NCBI GenBank assembly: GCA_963558655.1
Contig: CAUWHJ010000014.1
Coordinates: 14,660 to 78,659 of the forward strand
Length of the DNA: 64,000 nt
Reading direction: 5' to 3'
From: UMGS1590 sp963558655
GTDB lineage: Bacteria; Bacillota; Peptococcia; Peptococcales; Peptococcaceae
A program made the translations under genes and the position numbers. Below the pieces are notes generated by a model that was given only the letters and a program-made list of their open reading frames with translations, made no database searches and was not told the origin of the DNA. Below are positions 40,880 to 49,724 of the stretch, in pieces; the stretch's first letter is position 1, and each line of letters begins with the position of its first letter.

Positions 40880-43491
40880 CGACCTTACTAATGATAGATG
40901 GAAATAGTTTAGCGAATCGCGCTTATTATGGGGTGCCGCGGCTGACAAACGCCAAAGGTGTGCCAACGAATGCGGTTTTTGGCTTTTTGAATACCATGCA
41001 ATCGGTGATTGAACGGTTTAAGCCTGATGCGCTTTTTGTGGCTTTTGATGTGTCGAAAAAGGTGTTTCGCCACGAACGGTATGCGGACTATAAGGGGACA
41101 CGTACCGGTATGCCGGAGGACCTTTTGACGCAGATGCCGTTGATTCGTGAAGCGCTTTCGTATATGAACATTGAAACCTTCGGGATTCAGGGTTATGAGG
41201 CGGACGATGTTATTGGCACGATGAGTGCACATCAGACGGCGATTGGCGGAAAAAGTATCATCTTGAGCGGAGATAGAGATTTATTTCAGCTGGTAGATGA
41301 GCAAGTGACTGTTTGTTTTCCGAAGAGCAAGGGTGCTGACATGGAAATTGTTACGCCGGAATTTTTAGCGGAACACTATGGTTTAACGCCACAGCTCGTG
41401 ATTGAAATGAAAGGGCTTATGGGTGATAAAAGCGATAATATTCCAGGTGTGAATGGCGTTGGTGAGAAAACAGCCAAAAAACTCTTGGATGATTATGGCA
41501 GTGTAGAAAATCTCTATGCCCATTTAGAGGATTTGCAAGGGAAAAAACTTTACGATAAATTGCTTGCCGGCAAGGAAGATGCGTTGCTTTCTAAAGAGTT
41601 GGCGACCATTAAACGCGATGTGCCGATTGATTTTGAAAGCCTTGATTTTAGTTTCGACCAACCGGATGTGGCAGCACTGACGTTGTTTTATAAGGAGCTT
41701 GGGCTGACAAAGCTTTTGCGTAAGTTAGAAGCGGACTATGGCATGACTGCGCTGGAAGAGGCAGGCGAAGTGGTGCCTGCACAATCAACAGGTGTGTTCT
41801 GTGCGAATGTGGAAGAAGCGGTGGACCTTTTGAGCGCATTAGGTGCCGGGCATTATCCGATGTTGGTTGATGTAGATGCCGATTATCATCCGCAGCGATT
41901 TTTTTGGCGTTCTGAGGCACATAATTATGGTGTGGTGATTGCACAGTCAGAAGAATGGGACCATCTTGTTGAAGCGTTGTCCAAACTTTTTGCACGTGAT
42001 GATGTTTTTGTGCTTACGGATGATGCCAAGGTGTTTGCACGTGCTCTGCTTTTGGGCGGATGTGATGTTGAGCGTGTGAGCTTTGATGTGGTGCTGAGTG
42101 ATTATCTCTTGCAGCCGGAAGGCGGTGACCACGAGTTGGCACGGGCTTGTGAAGTGTATTTGGGGCGCGGTCTGGTAGAAGATGAAGCAGTACGTCCATT
42201 TGCTGCGTTGGAAGTGGTAGAGGATGCGTATCCGGTGATGCGCGCACAGATGGTTGAACACGGCTGCATGAGTCTTTACCGTGATGTGGAATTACCGTTG
42301 GCATGGCTTTTGGCACGCATGGAACTTGTTGGCGTGCGGGTGGATACAACTTATCTTGAAAAGTTGCAGGTTGAATTTGATGCACGTATTCAAGAGATTG
42401 AAAAAGATATTGAAATTATGGCAGGCGAACCAGTGAATCCGAACTCGCCAAAACAACTTGGGCATATCCTTTTTGAAGTGCTGGAACTGCCTGTCGTGAA
42501 GAAAACAAAGACAGGCTATTCCACCAGTGCGGAAGTGCTTGAAACATTGCGTGACAATCATCCGATTGTTGGCCGTGTGCTTGACTATCGCCAGTTGGCG
42601 AAACTCAAGAGCACTTATGTAGATGGGTTGCTCAAACTTGTTGATAATAATGATCGTGTGCATACGTCCTTTAATCAAACAGTGACCGCCACAGGGCGAC
42701 TTTCCAGTACAGCGCCAAACCTGCAAAATATTCCTGTGCGTACGGAAGAAGGCAAACGTATTCGCAGAGCGTTTATTCCGATCGGGAAGCAGAATATCCT
42801 CATCAGCGCAGACTATTCTCAAATTGAATTGCGTGTGCTGGCGCATCTTTCGGGGGACGATATGCTTATGCAAGCTTTTTTGCAAGGAGAAGACATTCAT
42901 CGCCGTACGGCTTCGGAAGTTTTTCATGTGGCGATGGATGAAGTGACAGCCGACCAGCGCCGCACGGCTAAAGCCGTCAATTTTGGCATCATTTATGGTC
43001 AAACGGATTATGGCTTGGCTAAAGAGCTTGGCATTAGCCGTCGTGAAGCACAAGCCTATATCGACCTTTGCTTTTCACGCTATCCATTGGTTCAAACCTT
43101 TATCAATGACACCATTGTGCAGGCCAGAGAGCAAGGCTATGTGACAACCATGATGGGACGTCGCCGCTATATTAAAGACATCAATAGCCGCAACCGCAAT
43201 TTGCGCCAGTTTGCGGAACGCACAGCCGTCAATTCGCCAATTCAGGGCACTGCGGCAGACATCATTAAGCTGGCGATGCTGCGCTGTGAAAAAGCCATCG
43301 AAGACAATCACATTGATGCAAAAATGCTTTTGCAAGTGCACGATGAATTGATTTTTGAAGTTTCGCGTGAAGGGGCTTTGGCCCTGAGCCAGGTGGTAAA
43401 GCAGTCGATGGAAGAAGCGGTGGCGTTAAATGTGCCGCTCAAGGTAGACCTTAAAGCGGGCTTTAACTGGCAAGAAATGGAGAACATCTAA
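40876..43491 (+). CDS. polA: DNA polymerase I
   Basis: 871 residues. The 5'-nuclease domain (1-290) has MIDGNSLANRAYYG, ADYKGTRTGMPEDL and GLMGDKSDNIPGVNGVGEKTA. The 3'-5' exonuclease domain is degenerate: no DxE motif where proofreading enzymes have it. The polymerase domain has TATGRLSSTAPNLQNIPVR, SADYSQIELRVLAHLS (motif A), RRTAKAVNFGIIYG (motif B) and LQVHDELIFEV (motif C). Loss of proofreading residues is usual in Bacillota. It fills gaps and removes RNA primers. ATG 40876 is chosen by the GIY-YIG overlap. Confidence 0.96.
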   Translation: MTTLLMIDGNSLANRAYYGVPRLTNAKGVPTNAVFGFLNTMQSVIERFKPDALFVAFDVSKKVFRHERYADYKGTRTGMPEDLLTQMPLIREALSYMNIETFGIQGYEADDVIGTMSAHQTAIGGKSIILSGDRDLFQLVDEQVTVCFPKSKGADMEIVTPEFLAEHYGLTPQLVIEMKGLMGDKSDNIPGVNGVGEKTAKKLLDDYGSVENLYAHLEDLQGKKLYDKLLAGKEDALLSKELATIKRDVPIDFESLDFSFDQPDVAALTLFYKELGLTKLLRKLEADYGMTALEEAGEVVPAQSTGVFCANVEEAVDLLSALGAGHYPMLVDVDADYHPQRFFWRSEAHNYGVVIAQSEEWDHLVEALSKLFARDDVFVLTDDAKVFARALLLGGCDVERVSFDVVLSDYLLQPEGGDHELARACEVYLGRGLVEDEAVRPFAALEVVEDAYPVMRAQMVEHGCMSLYRDVELPLAWLLARMELVGVRVDTTYLEKLQVEFDARIQEIEKDIEIMAGEPVNPNSPKQLGHILFEVLELPVVKKTKTGYSTSAEVLETLRDNHPIVGRVLDYRQLAKLKSTYVDGLLKLVDNNDRVHTSFNQTVTATGRLSSTAPNLQNIPVRTEEGKRIRRAFIPIGKQNILISADYSQIELRVLAHLSGDDMLMQAFLQGEDIHRRTASEVFHVAMDEVTADQRRTAKAVNFGIIYGQTDYGLAKELGISRREAQAYIDLCFSRYPLVQTFINDTIVQAREQGYVTTMMGRRRYIKDINSRNRNLRQFAERTAVNSPIQGTAADIIKLAMLRCEKAIEDNHIDAKMLLQVHDELIFEVSREGALALSQVVKQSMEEAVALNVPLKVDLKAGFNWQEMENI

Positions 43492-44330
43492 TGCCAGAAT
43501 TGCCAGAAGTGGAAACAGTTTGTCGGGGCTTGCGTGCTCGGATTCTGGGACGGTCTATCGTGCGCGTCATGGTGCGTACATCAGATGTGCTGCACATGGC
43601 GCAGCCGGATGTGGCTGCTTTTACAAAGGTGCTTACGGGAACTTACATTGAAGCGATAATGCGGCGTGGCAAGTACATTCTTTTTGCGTTGACGAAAGAA
43701 GGCAAAAAGCTGTGGCTTCTGTGTCATTTGCGTATGACGGGAAAACTACTTGTGCGTAAGGCTGATGACGCACCTGAAAAGCATACACACCTTGTCTTTT
43801 TTCTCGATGACGGTCAGGCGGTGCATTATCATGATGTGCGCCGCTTTGGCGGTTTTACGCTCATGCAGGAAGATCCGTTTGCGCGGCCGCCGTTGGCAGC
43901 TCTCGGTCCGGAGCCGTTGAGCGAAGCCTTTGATGCGGCGATGTTCAAAGCGTGTTGCAAAGGGCGAAAACGGCCAGTGAAAGCGCAACTGCTTGATCAA
44001 TCGGTGGTGGCTGGCATTGGCAATATCTATGCGGACGAAATTCTTTTCCGCGCTGGCGTGCGCCCGCGGAAAAGTGCTGCTCGTTTAACGGCAGCTGAGT
44101 GCGGTGCTATTGTGGAGGCAACCAAAGATGTGCTGCAAGAAGCCATTGCGGCTGGCGGCAGCACCATTCGCGATTATGTTGACAGCGAAGCCAAAGCTGG
44201 CAGTTTTCAACTGGCGCATCAGGTCTATGGTCGTGCCGGTCAACCGTGTCGGCAGTGTGGCACCACACTCAAGAGCGTGCAAGTGGCAGGACGCAGCAGT
44301 GTGTATTGTCCGCATTGTCAAAAAAGTTAG
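43491..44330 (+). CDS. mutM: Formamidopyrimidine-DNA glycosylase
   Basis: 279 residues, starting MPELPEVETVCRGL with catalytic Pro2 and Glu3. HLRMTGKL, DQSVVAGIGNIYADEILFRAGV (helix-two-turn-helix) and the C-terminal zinc finger CRQC...YCPHC are present. It removes 8-oxoguanine and cuts the AP site. It overlaps the polA stop by one base. Confidence 0.96.
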   Translation: MPELPEVETVCRGLRARILGRSIVRVMVRTSDVLHMAQPDVAAFTKVLTGTYIEAIMRRGKYILFALTKEGKKLWLLCHLRMTGKLLVRKADDAPEKHTHLVFFLDDGQAVHYHDVRRFGGFTLMQEDPFARPPLAALGPEPLSEAFDAAMFKACCKGRKRPVKAQLLDQSVVAGIGNIYADEILFRAGVRPRKSAARLTAAECGAIVEATKDVLQEAIAAGGSTIRDYVDSEAKAGSFQLAHQVYGRAGQPCRQCGTTLKSVQVAGRSSVYCPHCQKS

Positions 44331-44338
44331 GAGGGCAC

Positions 44339-44929
44339 ATGGTGATTATAGGTCTTACTGGTGGCATTGCTTCCGGAAAAACAGTTGTTAGCGATTATTT
44401 GAAGGAGCTAGGCTATCCTATTGTCGATGCTGATGAACTGGCGCGCGATATTATGGCGCCTGAAAGTGCTGTGCTGCATAGGGTGCGTGCTGCTTTTGGT
44501 GATACGGTGTTTTGTGACGATGGCACATTGGATCGTGCTGCCTTGGGTCGAAAAGTTTTCTCAGACGAAAAAGCGCGCGCCACACTTGATGCCATCACAC
44601 ATCCGGCGATTCGTTGCTTGGCGGAAAAACGATTTGGCGAGCTGCAAGCGGAGCCGTTGGTATTTTTTGTGGTGCCGCTTTTGTATGAAAGTGGAATGGA
44701 TGCGCTTTGCGATAAAGTGTGGCTGGTACACACCGATGAAACCTTGCGCCAACAACGCCTGATGAAGCGTGACGGCATCAATGAAGGCTATGCAGCGCAA
44801 AAGATGCAGGCGCAGATGTCAGAAGTGGAGCGCTTGGCGAAAGCGCCTTATGTGCTGGAAAACAACGGCGATAAAGAGAAACTTCGCGCTCAGGTGAAAA
44901 AATTGCTAAAAAACGAAAAAAAGTGTTGA
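44339..44929 (+). CDS. coaE: Dephospho-CoA kinase
   Basis: 196 residues with P-loop GLTGGIASGKTVVS, IVDADELARDI, THPAIR and VPLLYESGMD. It performs the last step of CoA synthesis. ATG 44339 follows AGGAGGG. The polA-mutM-coaE order is a common Bacillota cluster. Its stop lies inside the tRNA-Leu promoter. Confidence 0.95.
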   Translation: MVIIGLTGGIASGKTVVSDYLKELGYPIVDADELARDIMAPESAVLHRVRAAFGDTVFCDDGTLDRAALGRKVFSDEKARATLDAITHPAIRCLAEKRFGELQAEPLVFFVVPLLYESGMDALCDKVWLVHTDETLRQQRLMKRDGINEGYAAQKMQAQMSEVERLAKAPYVLENNGDKEKLRAQVKKLLKNEKKC

Positions 44930-44954
44930 CGAATCACTTTTCATTTCGTATAAT
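44926..44954 (+). promoter_or_regulatory. Promoter of tRNA-Leu
   Basis: TTGACG (44926-44931), 17-base spacer, TATAAT (44949-44954), 44 bases before the tRNA. It overlaps the coaE stop. Confidence 0.8.
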
Positions 44955-44997
44955 AAATCTCGTCGCTGAGGGATGCACCGAAGCGGCGAGACACCAA

Positions 44998-45079
44998 GCG
45001 GTGGTGGCGGAATTGGCATACGCGCACGTTTGAGGGGCGTGTGAGGCAACTCGTACGGGTTCAAGTCCCGTCCACCGCA
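44998..45079 (+). tRNA. tRNA-Leu (anticodon GAG)
   Basis: 82 bases with a 7-bp acceptor GCGGTGG/CCACCGC and an anticodon loop TTGAGGG with stem CACGT/GCGTG. It has the long class II variable arm and a T-arm with GGTTCAAGTCC. Discriminator A; CCA is not encoded. Confidence 0.93.
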
Positions 45080-45081
45080 GT

Positions 45082-45113
45082 AAACGACAGTCGCTAACGA
45101 CTGTCGTTTTTTT
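45082..45113 (+). terminator. Terminator of tRNA-Leu
   Basis: 12-bp stem AAACGACAGTCG/CGACTGTCGTTT with a CTAA loop and a T-run. Confidence 0.9.
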
Positions 45114-45127
45114 GTGCTGTTCATCTG

Positions 45128-45156
45128 TTGACAACGTTCGCCAAAACGGATACAAT
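45128..45156 (+). promoter_or_regulatory. Promoter of tuf
   Basis: TTGACA (45128-45133), 17-base spacer, TACAAT (45151-45156), giving a 5' leader of about 70 bases with a small hairpin (CATCTTTAGATG). Confidence 0.8.
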
Positions 45157-45230
45157 CAAACTATTGGAAATATATAAACTCTAGTCATCAATTTTCATCT
45201 TTAGATGAAATCCAAGGAGGAATTTTTGTA

Positions 45231-46421
45231 ATGGCAAAAGAACAATTTCAGCGTACAAAACCACACGTAAACATTGGTACCATCGGTCACGTTGACCATG
45301 GTAAAACCACCACCACCGCTGCAATCACCGCAGTACTTTCCCTGGAAGGTAAAGCAGCAAGCACCAAGTTCGAAGATATCGATAAGGCGCCAGAAGAAAG
45401 AGAACGCGGTATTACCATTAACACCGCTCACGTAGAATACGAAACCGACACCCGTCACTACGCACACGTAGACTGCCCAGGGCACGCTGACTATGTTAAG
45501 AACATGATCACCGGTGCTGCACAGATGGACGGCGCTATCCTCGTTGTTTCCGCAGCTGATGGTCCAATGCCACAGACCCGCGAACACATCCTGCTCGCTC
45601 GTCAGGTAGGCGTACCATACATCGTCGTATTCATGAACAAATGCGACCTCGTAGACGACGAAGAACTGCTCGACCTCGTAGAAATGGAAATTCGCGAACT
45701 TCTGAGCGAATACGACTACCCAGGTGATGACATCCCAGTTATCCGTGGTTCCGGCTACCAGGCACTGCAGGACCCAACCGGTCCATGGGCAGAAGGCATC
45801 AAAGAACTCATGGCAGCAGTTGATGAATACATCCCAACCCCAACCCGTGACATCGACAAGCCATTCCTGATGCCAGTCGAAGACGTATTCTCCATCACCG
45901 GTCGTGGTACCGTAGCAACCGGTCGTGTAGAACGTGGCCAGCTGAAAGTCGGCGACGAACTGCAGATCGTAGGTATCAAGCCAGAAATCAAGAAAACCGT
46001 TTGCACCGGCGTAGAAATGTTCCGTAAGATTCTCGACCATGCAGAAGCAGGGGACAACATCGGCGTACTGCTCCGTGGTGTAGATAAGAAAGAAATCGAA
46101 CGTGGCCAGGTATTGGCACATCCAAACACCATCACCCCACACACCAAGTTCGAAGCACAGGTATACGTACTGACGAAAGAAGAAGGTGGCCGTCATAAAC
46201 CATTCTTCGATGGTTATCGTCCACAGTTCTACTTCCGCACCACCGACGTAACCGGTACCATCAGCCTGCCAGAAGGCGTAGAAATGGTAATGCCTGGTGA
46301 CCACGTCACCATGACCGTAGAACTGATCCACCCAATCGCAATGGAAGAAGGTCTTCAGTTCGCAATTCGTGAAGGTGGCCACACCGTAGGTGCTGGTACT
46401 GTTGCTAAGATCTTTGAATAA
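45231..46421 (+). CDS. tuf: Elongation factor Tu
   Basis: 396 residues. GHVDHGKTTT (P-loop), the switch I region (ERERGITINTAHVEYE), DCPGHADYVKNM, NKCDLVDD and the C-terminal barrel are complete. Very strong codon bias toward C-ending codons differs from its neighbours and marks high expression. It is a stand-alone tuf with its own promoter and terminator, outside any str operon in this window. Confidence 0.98.
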   Translation: MAKEQFQRTKPHVNIGTIGHVDHGKTTTTAAITAVLSLEGKAASTKFEDIDKAPEERERGITINTAHVEYETDTRHYAHVDCPGHADYVKNMITGAAQMDGAILVVSAADGPMPQTREHILLARQVGVPYIVVFMNKCDLVDDEELLDLVEMEIRELLSEYDYPGDDIPVIRGSGYQALQDPTGPWAEGIKELMAAVDEYIPTPTRDIDKPFLMPVEDVFSITGRGTVATGRVERGQLKVGDELQIVGIKPEIKKTVCTGVEMFRKILDHAEAGDNIGVLLRGVDKKEIERGQVLAHPNTITPHTKFEAQVYVLTKEEGGRHKPFFDGYRPQFYFRTTDVTGTISLPEGVEMVMPGDHVTMTVELIHPIAMEEGLQFAIREGGHTVGAGTVAKIFE

Positions 46422-46432
46422 TCTTTAAGATG

Positions 46433-46464
46433 AAAATCCGAGAGCCTTTGCTCTCGGATTTTTT
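46433..46464 (+). terminator. Terminator of tuf
   Basis: 12-bp stem AAAATCCGAGAG/CTCTCGGATTTT with loop CCTTTG and further Ts. Confidence 0.92.
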
Positions 46465-46553
46465 GCGTTGTAAGGTAATTGTAAGGCGGCGGTCATCTGC
46501 GTGTAAGCATGGCTTGTTAAAATGAAAGCACTTCAAGTAAAGGAGATGCTTTT

Positions 46554-46658
46554 ATGAAAATTCGTTTGCTATTTATCGTTCCTTTCTGTGCACTTGTCGG
46601 TTACGTGCTTTTGGCTCGTCCGGCGCAGCTGAGTGTGGGAAGGGGGATGTATTATTGA
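46554..46658 (+). CDS. Single-membrane-segment small protein, 34 aa
   Basis: MKIRLLFIVPFCALVGYVLL followed by ARPAQLSVGRGMYY: one hydrophobic helix or signal-like segment after an AAAGGAGATG site. The stop overlaps the start of the YxeA-like gene (TGATG), so the two are coupled. No family recognised. Confidence 0.55.
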   Translation: MKIRLLFIVPFCALVGYVLLARPAQLSVGRGMYY

Positions 46659-46999
46659 TGAAACGTTTTCTGCAAGTTGTGCTTGCGGCTATTGTGTTGC
46701 TGCTCGCAGTGGCTGTTGTGTTTTTCTGGACGGGGATTGGCAGCAGAGATTACTATACGCAAATCGACAACAGCAAGTGTGTGGCGATTACGCCAGATGC
46801 TGGCATGACGCATGAATACACGCTTTCGGCTTATGATGAAACTGGTCAGATGAAGGAAATTGTTTTTCGCACCGAGCGTGTGCTGCGAGATACGGCTTAT
46901 TTGAAACTGACGGTTGCACCGTTGCGTGGTGTGGTGAGCTGGGAAGAAATACAGCTTGCCGAGATGCCACAAGCTGCCAGTGAACGCATTGGTGAGTGA
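46658..46999 (+). CDS. YxeA-family (DUF1093) secreted or membrane-anchored protein
   Basis: 113 residues: an N-terminal hydrophobic segment (VVLAAIVLLLAVAVVFFW), then a small beta-barrel domain with YYTQIDNSKC, YEYTLSAYDETG-like text and YLKLTVAPLRGVVSWEEI. The pattern matches YxeA/DUF1093 proteins, whose role is not known. Coupled with the 34-residue protein upstream. Confidence 0.72.
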   Translation: MKRFLQVVLAAIVLLLAVAVVFFWTGIGSRDYYTQIDNSKCVAITPDAGMTHEYTLSAYDETGQMKEIVFRTERVLRDTAYLKLTVAPLRGVVSWEEIQLAEMPQAASERIGE

Positions 47000-47011
47000 A
47001 AGAAAACTGAG

Positions 47012-47051
47012 CGCCTGACAGATGACAGAAAAGTGTCCGTCAGGCGTTTTG
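47012..47051 (+). terminator. Terminator after the YxeA-like gene
   Basis: Stem CGCCTGAC/GTCAGGCG with a long loop, then TTTTGTTTG. Confidence 0.75.
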
Positions 47052-47165
47052 TTTGATTTTATGCGTATGGTGGTCGCATTGGCGCTATATTTTCGATGAT
47101 AGAGCGAACAATCGCTAAAAATGTATGATGGCAGTGAAAAAATCGCTCTGAATTCTTGTGCCCCG

Positions 47166-47194
47166 TTGACGCCGGCGCTGAGAATTTATATAAT
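47166..47194 (+). promoter_or_regulatory. Promoter of leuS
   Basis: TTGACG (47166-47171), 17-base spacer, TATAAT (47189-47194). The leader of about 60 bases is too short for a T-box and none is visible. Confidence 0.75.
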
Positions 47195-47257
47195 AAACGT
47201 TAGTGAATTCTTCTATTGTTATAGAACACAGGGGAAAAAGAGAAAGGGCCATCAAAC

Positions 47258-49720
47258 ATGAAAGAACAATATGATTTTAAGAAAATAGAATCAAAATGGC
47301 AGCAGAAGTGGGCTGACGCCGATATGTATCGTGCTGATGATAGCCAAAAACCAAACTACTACTGCCTGGAAATGTTCCCATATCCATCGGGCAACCTCCA
47401 TATGGGTCATGTGCGTAACTATTCCATTGGGGATGTTATTGCACGATTTAAGACCATGCACGGTTATAATGTGCTGCATCCGATGGGCTGGGATTCCTTT
47501 GGCTTGCCAGCAGAAAATGCTGCCATTAAGCATGGTATTCCACCGGCTAAATGGACGAAGGAAAATATCGCCAATATGAAGCGTCAATTTAAGGCGCTGG
47601 GGCTTAGCTTTGACTGGGACCGTGAAGTTACCACCTGCCTGCCGGATTATTATCGCTGGACACAGTGGATTTTCCTGCAGCTGTACAAAAATGGGCTGGC
47701 TTATAAGAAAAATGCCAATGTGAACTGGTGCCCAGGCTGTGCAACGGTGCTTGCCAATGAACAGGTTGTGGACGGTAAGTGTGAACGCTGCGATTCTGTT
47801 GTTGAAAAGAAAGCGCTGGATCAGTGGTTCTTTAAGATTACCGATTATGCACAGCGTCTCTTAGACGATCTCGACAAACTCGAAGGTTGGCCAAATAAGG
47901 TCAAGGTGATGCAGGAAAACTGGATCGGTCGTTCTGAAGGGGCAATGATTACATTTGAAACCGAACAGGGTGATGCGTTTGAAGTCTTTACGACACGTCC
48001 GGATACGCTGTTTGGTGTTTCTTATGTGGTTTTTGCGCCGGAACATCCGCTGGTTGCCAAGCTCATTGAAGGCAAGGCTGAAAAGGCTGCTGTTGAAGCC
48101 TTTGTGGATAAAACGATGAAGATGAGTGAAATTGAACGTACTTCCACAGAAACTGAAAAGGAAGGCGTTTTCACCGGTGCTTATGCCACAAACCCAATCA
48201 ATGGCAAGAAAGTGCCTATTTATATTGGCAATTATGTCATCTATGAATATGGCACAGGGGCGGTCATGGGTGTGCCTTCAGGCGATGAACGTGACTTTAT
48301 GTTCGCTAAGAAATACGATTTGCCAATCGTCGTTGTTGTGACGCCAAAAGACCATGTGCTTACCGTTGACGAAATGGAAACGGCTTATGTGGACGAAGGT
48401 GTGATGATAAATTCTGGCGAATTTGACGGTATGAACAACGTTGAAGCCGGAAAAGCCATTGTTGCCAAGCTCGAAGAAATGGGCAAAGGTCATGCTACGG
48501 TCAATTTCCGTCTGCGTGACTGGTTGATTAGCCGTCAGCGTTATTGGGGTGCACCAATTCCAATCATTTACTGCGATGACTGCGGTGCAGTGCCAGTGCC
48601 TGAAGATCAGCTGCCTGTGATGCTGCCTGAAGATGTGAAATTTAAGCCAACCGGTGAATCGCCGCTGACTTATGTTAAAGACTTTGTTGAAACGACTTGC
48701 CCAATTTGCGGCAAACCAGCTCGTCGGGAAACGGATACCATGGATACTTTTGTTTGTTCCAGCTGGTATTTCCTGCGCTATTGTGATCCACACAACAGTG
48801 ATATGCCATTTGCGAAAGACAAGGCCGATTTCTGGATGGAACATGGCGTTGATCAGTACATCGGCGGTGTAGAACACGCTATTTTGCACTTGCTTTATGC
48901 ACGCTTCTTTACGAAAGTATTCCATGACTTTGGTATGTGCAGCACCGATGAGCCATTCCAGAATCTGCTGACTCAGGGAATGGTGCTTAAAGACGGCGCA
49001 AAGATGAGTAAATCGAAGGGAAATATTGTTTCTCCGGAAGATATTTTGAATCAGTACGGTGCAGATACTGCACGTCTCTTCATTCTTTTTGCGGCTCCAC
49101 CGGATCGTGATTTGGAATGGAACGATCGTGCTGTGGAAGGCTGCTATCGTTTCCTGAATCGTGTATGGCGTTTGGTAGTAGAATACTATTTGGATGACGA
49201 AGCAGGAACCGTGGATGCCGGCGCAGAAAAAGATTTACGCCGCCTTACCCACACTACCATCAAGCGTGTCACCGAAGATGTTTCCAAGCGTTTCAACTTT
49301 AATACTGCCATTTCTGCGATTATGGAAATGGTCAACGGGCTGTATCACTTCCGTGAAACAAGTGGTCAGAAAGTGACGCCTGCTGTACGCGAAGCCGTGG
49401 AGGCCCTGATGCTGCTTTTGGCACCAATCACGCCGCACATTGCAGAAGAAATGTGGGAAAAAACTGGGCACAGTGACAGTATTCATCTTCAGAAATGGCC
49501 AGAAGTGGACGAATCTGCGCTTGAAGTTGATGAAGTGGAACTGGCTGTTCAGGTGAATGGTAAACTCAAAGCACGCATTGTCGTTGCCAATGACCTTGAC
49601 AAAGAAGCCATCATCGAAACGGCGATGCAGGAACAAAAAGTTCAGGATGCTATTGCAGGTAAAACGGTACGCAAAAACATCGTTGTTCCGGGCAAACTGG
49701 TCAATATCGTAGTAGGTTAA
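47258..49720 (+). CDS. leuS: Leucyl-tRNA synthetase
   Basis: 820 residues. PYPSGNLHMGHVRNY holds the HIGH motif. CPGCATVLANEQV is the zinc finger region, FTTRPDTLFGVSYVV is in the editing domain, and GAKMSKSKGN is the KMSKS loop. It charges tRNA-Leu. It lies 4 bases before the CobB/DsrN gene, so the two probably share a transcript. Confidence 0.97.
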   Translation: MKEQYDFKKIESKWQQKWADADMYRADDSQKPNYYCLEMFPYPSGNLHMGHVRNYSIGDVIARFKTMHGYNVLHPMGWDSFGLPAENAAIKHGIPPAKWTKENIANMKRQFKALGLSFDWDREVTTCLPDYYRWTQWIFLQLYKNGLAYKKNANVNWCPGCATVLANEQVVDGKCERCDSVVEKKALDQWFFKITDYAQRLLDDLDKLEGWPNKVKVMQENWIGRSEGAMITFETEQGDAFEVFTTRPDTLFGVSYVVFAPEHPLVAKLIEGKAEKAAVEAFVDKTMKMSEIERTSTETEKEGVFTGAYATNPINGKKVPIYIGNYVIYEYGTGAVMGVPSGDERDFMFAKKYDLPIVVVVTPKDHVLTVDEMETAYVDEGVMINSGEFDGMNNVEAGKAIVAKLEEMGKGHATVNFRLRDWLISRQRYWGAPIPIIYCDDCGAVPVPEDQLPVMLPEDVKFKPTGESPLTYVKDFVETTCPICGKPARRETDTMDTFVCSSWYFLRYCDPHNSDMPFAKDKADFWMEHGVDQYIGGVEHAILHLLYARFFTKVFHDFGMCSTDEPFQNLLTQGMVLKDGAKMSKSKGNIVSPEDILNQYGADTARLFILFAAPPDRDLEWNDRAVEGCYRFLNRVWRLVVEYYLDDEAGTVDAGAEKDLRRLTHTTIKRVTEDVSKRFNFNTAISAIMEMVNGLYHFRETSGQKVTPAVREAVEALMLLLAPITPHIAEEMWEKTGHSDSIHLQKWPEVDESALEVDEVELAVQVNGKLKARIVVANDLDKEAIIETAMQEQKVQDAIAGKTVRKNIVVPGKLVNIVVG

Positions 49721-49724
49721 GCTT

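Noticed and set aside
45201..46382. 393-residue open frame on the minus strand across tuf
   Set aside because: It is the antisense shadow of EF-Tu, whose strong codon bias avoids stops on the other strand; it has no ribosome site or family motif.
47195..47257. T-box leader upstream of leuS
   Set aside because: The leader is about 60 bases and has no specifier stem or TGGNACC-type antiterminator sequence.
49721..49724. Cobalamin riboswitch before the CobB-like gene
   Set aside because: Only four bases separate it from leuS, so no leader RNA exists.
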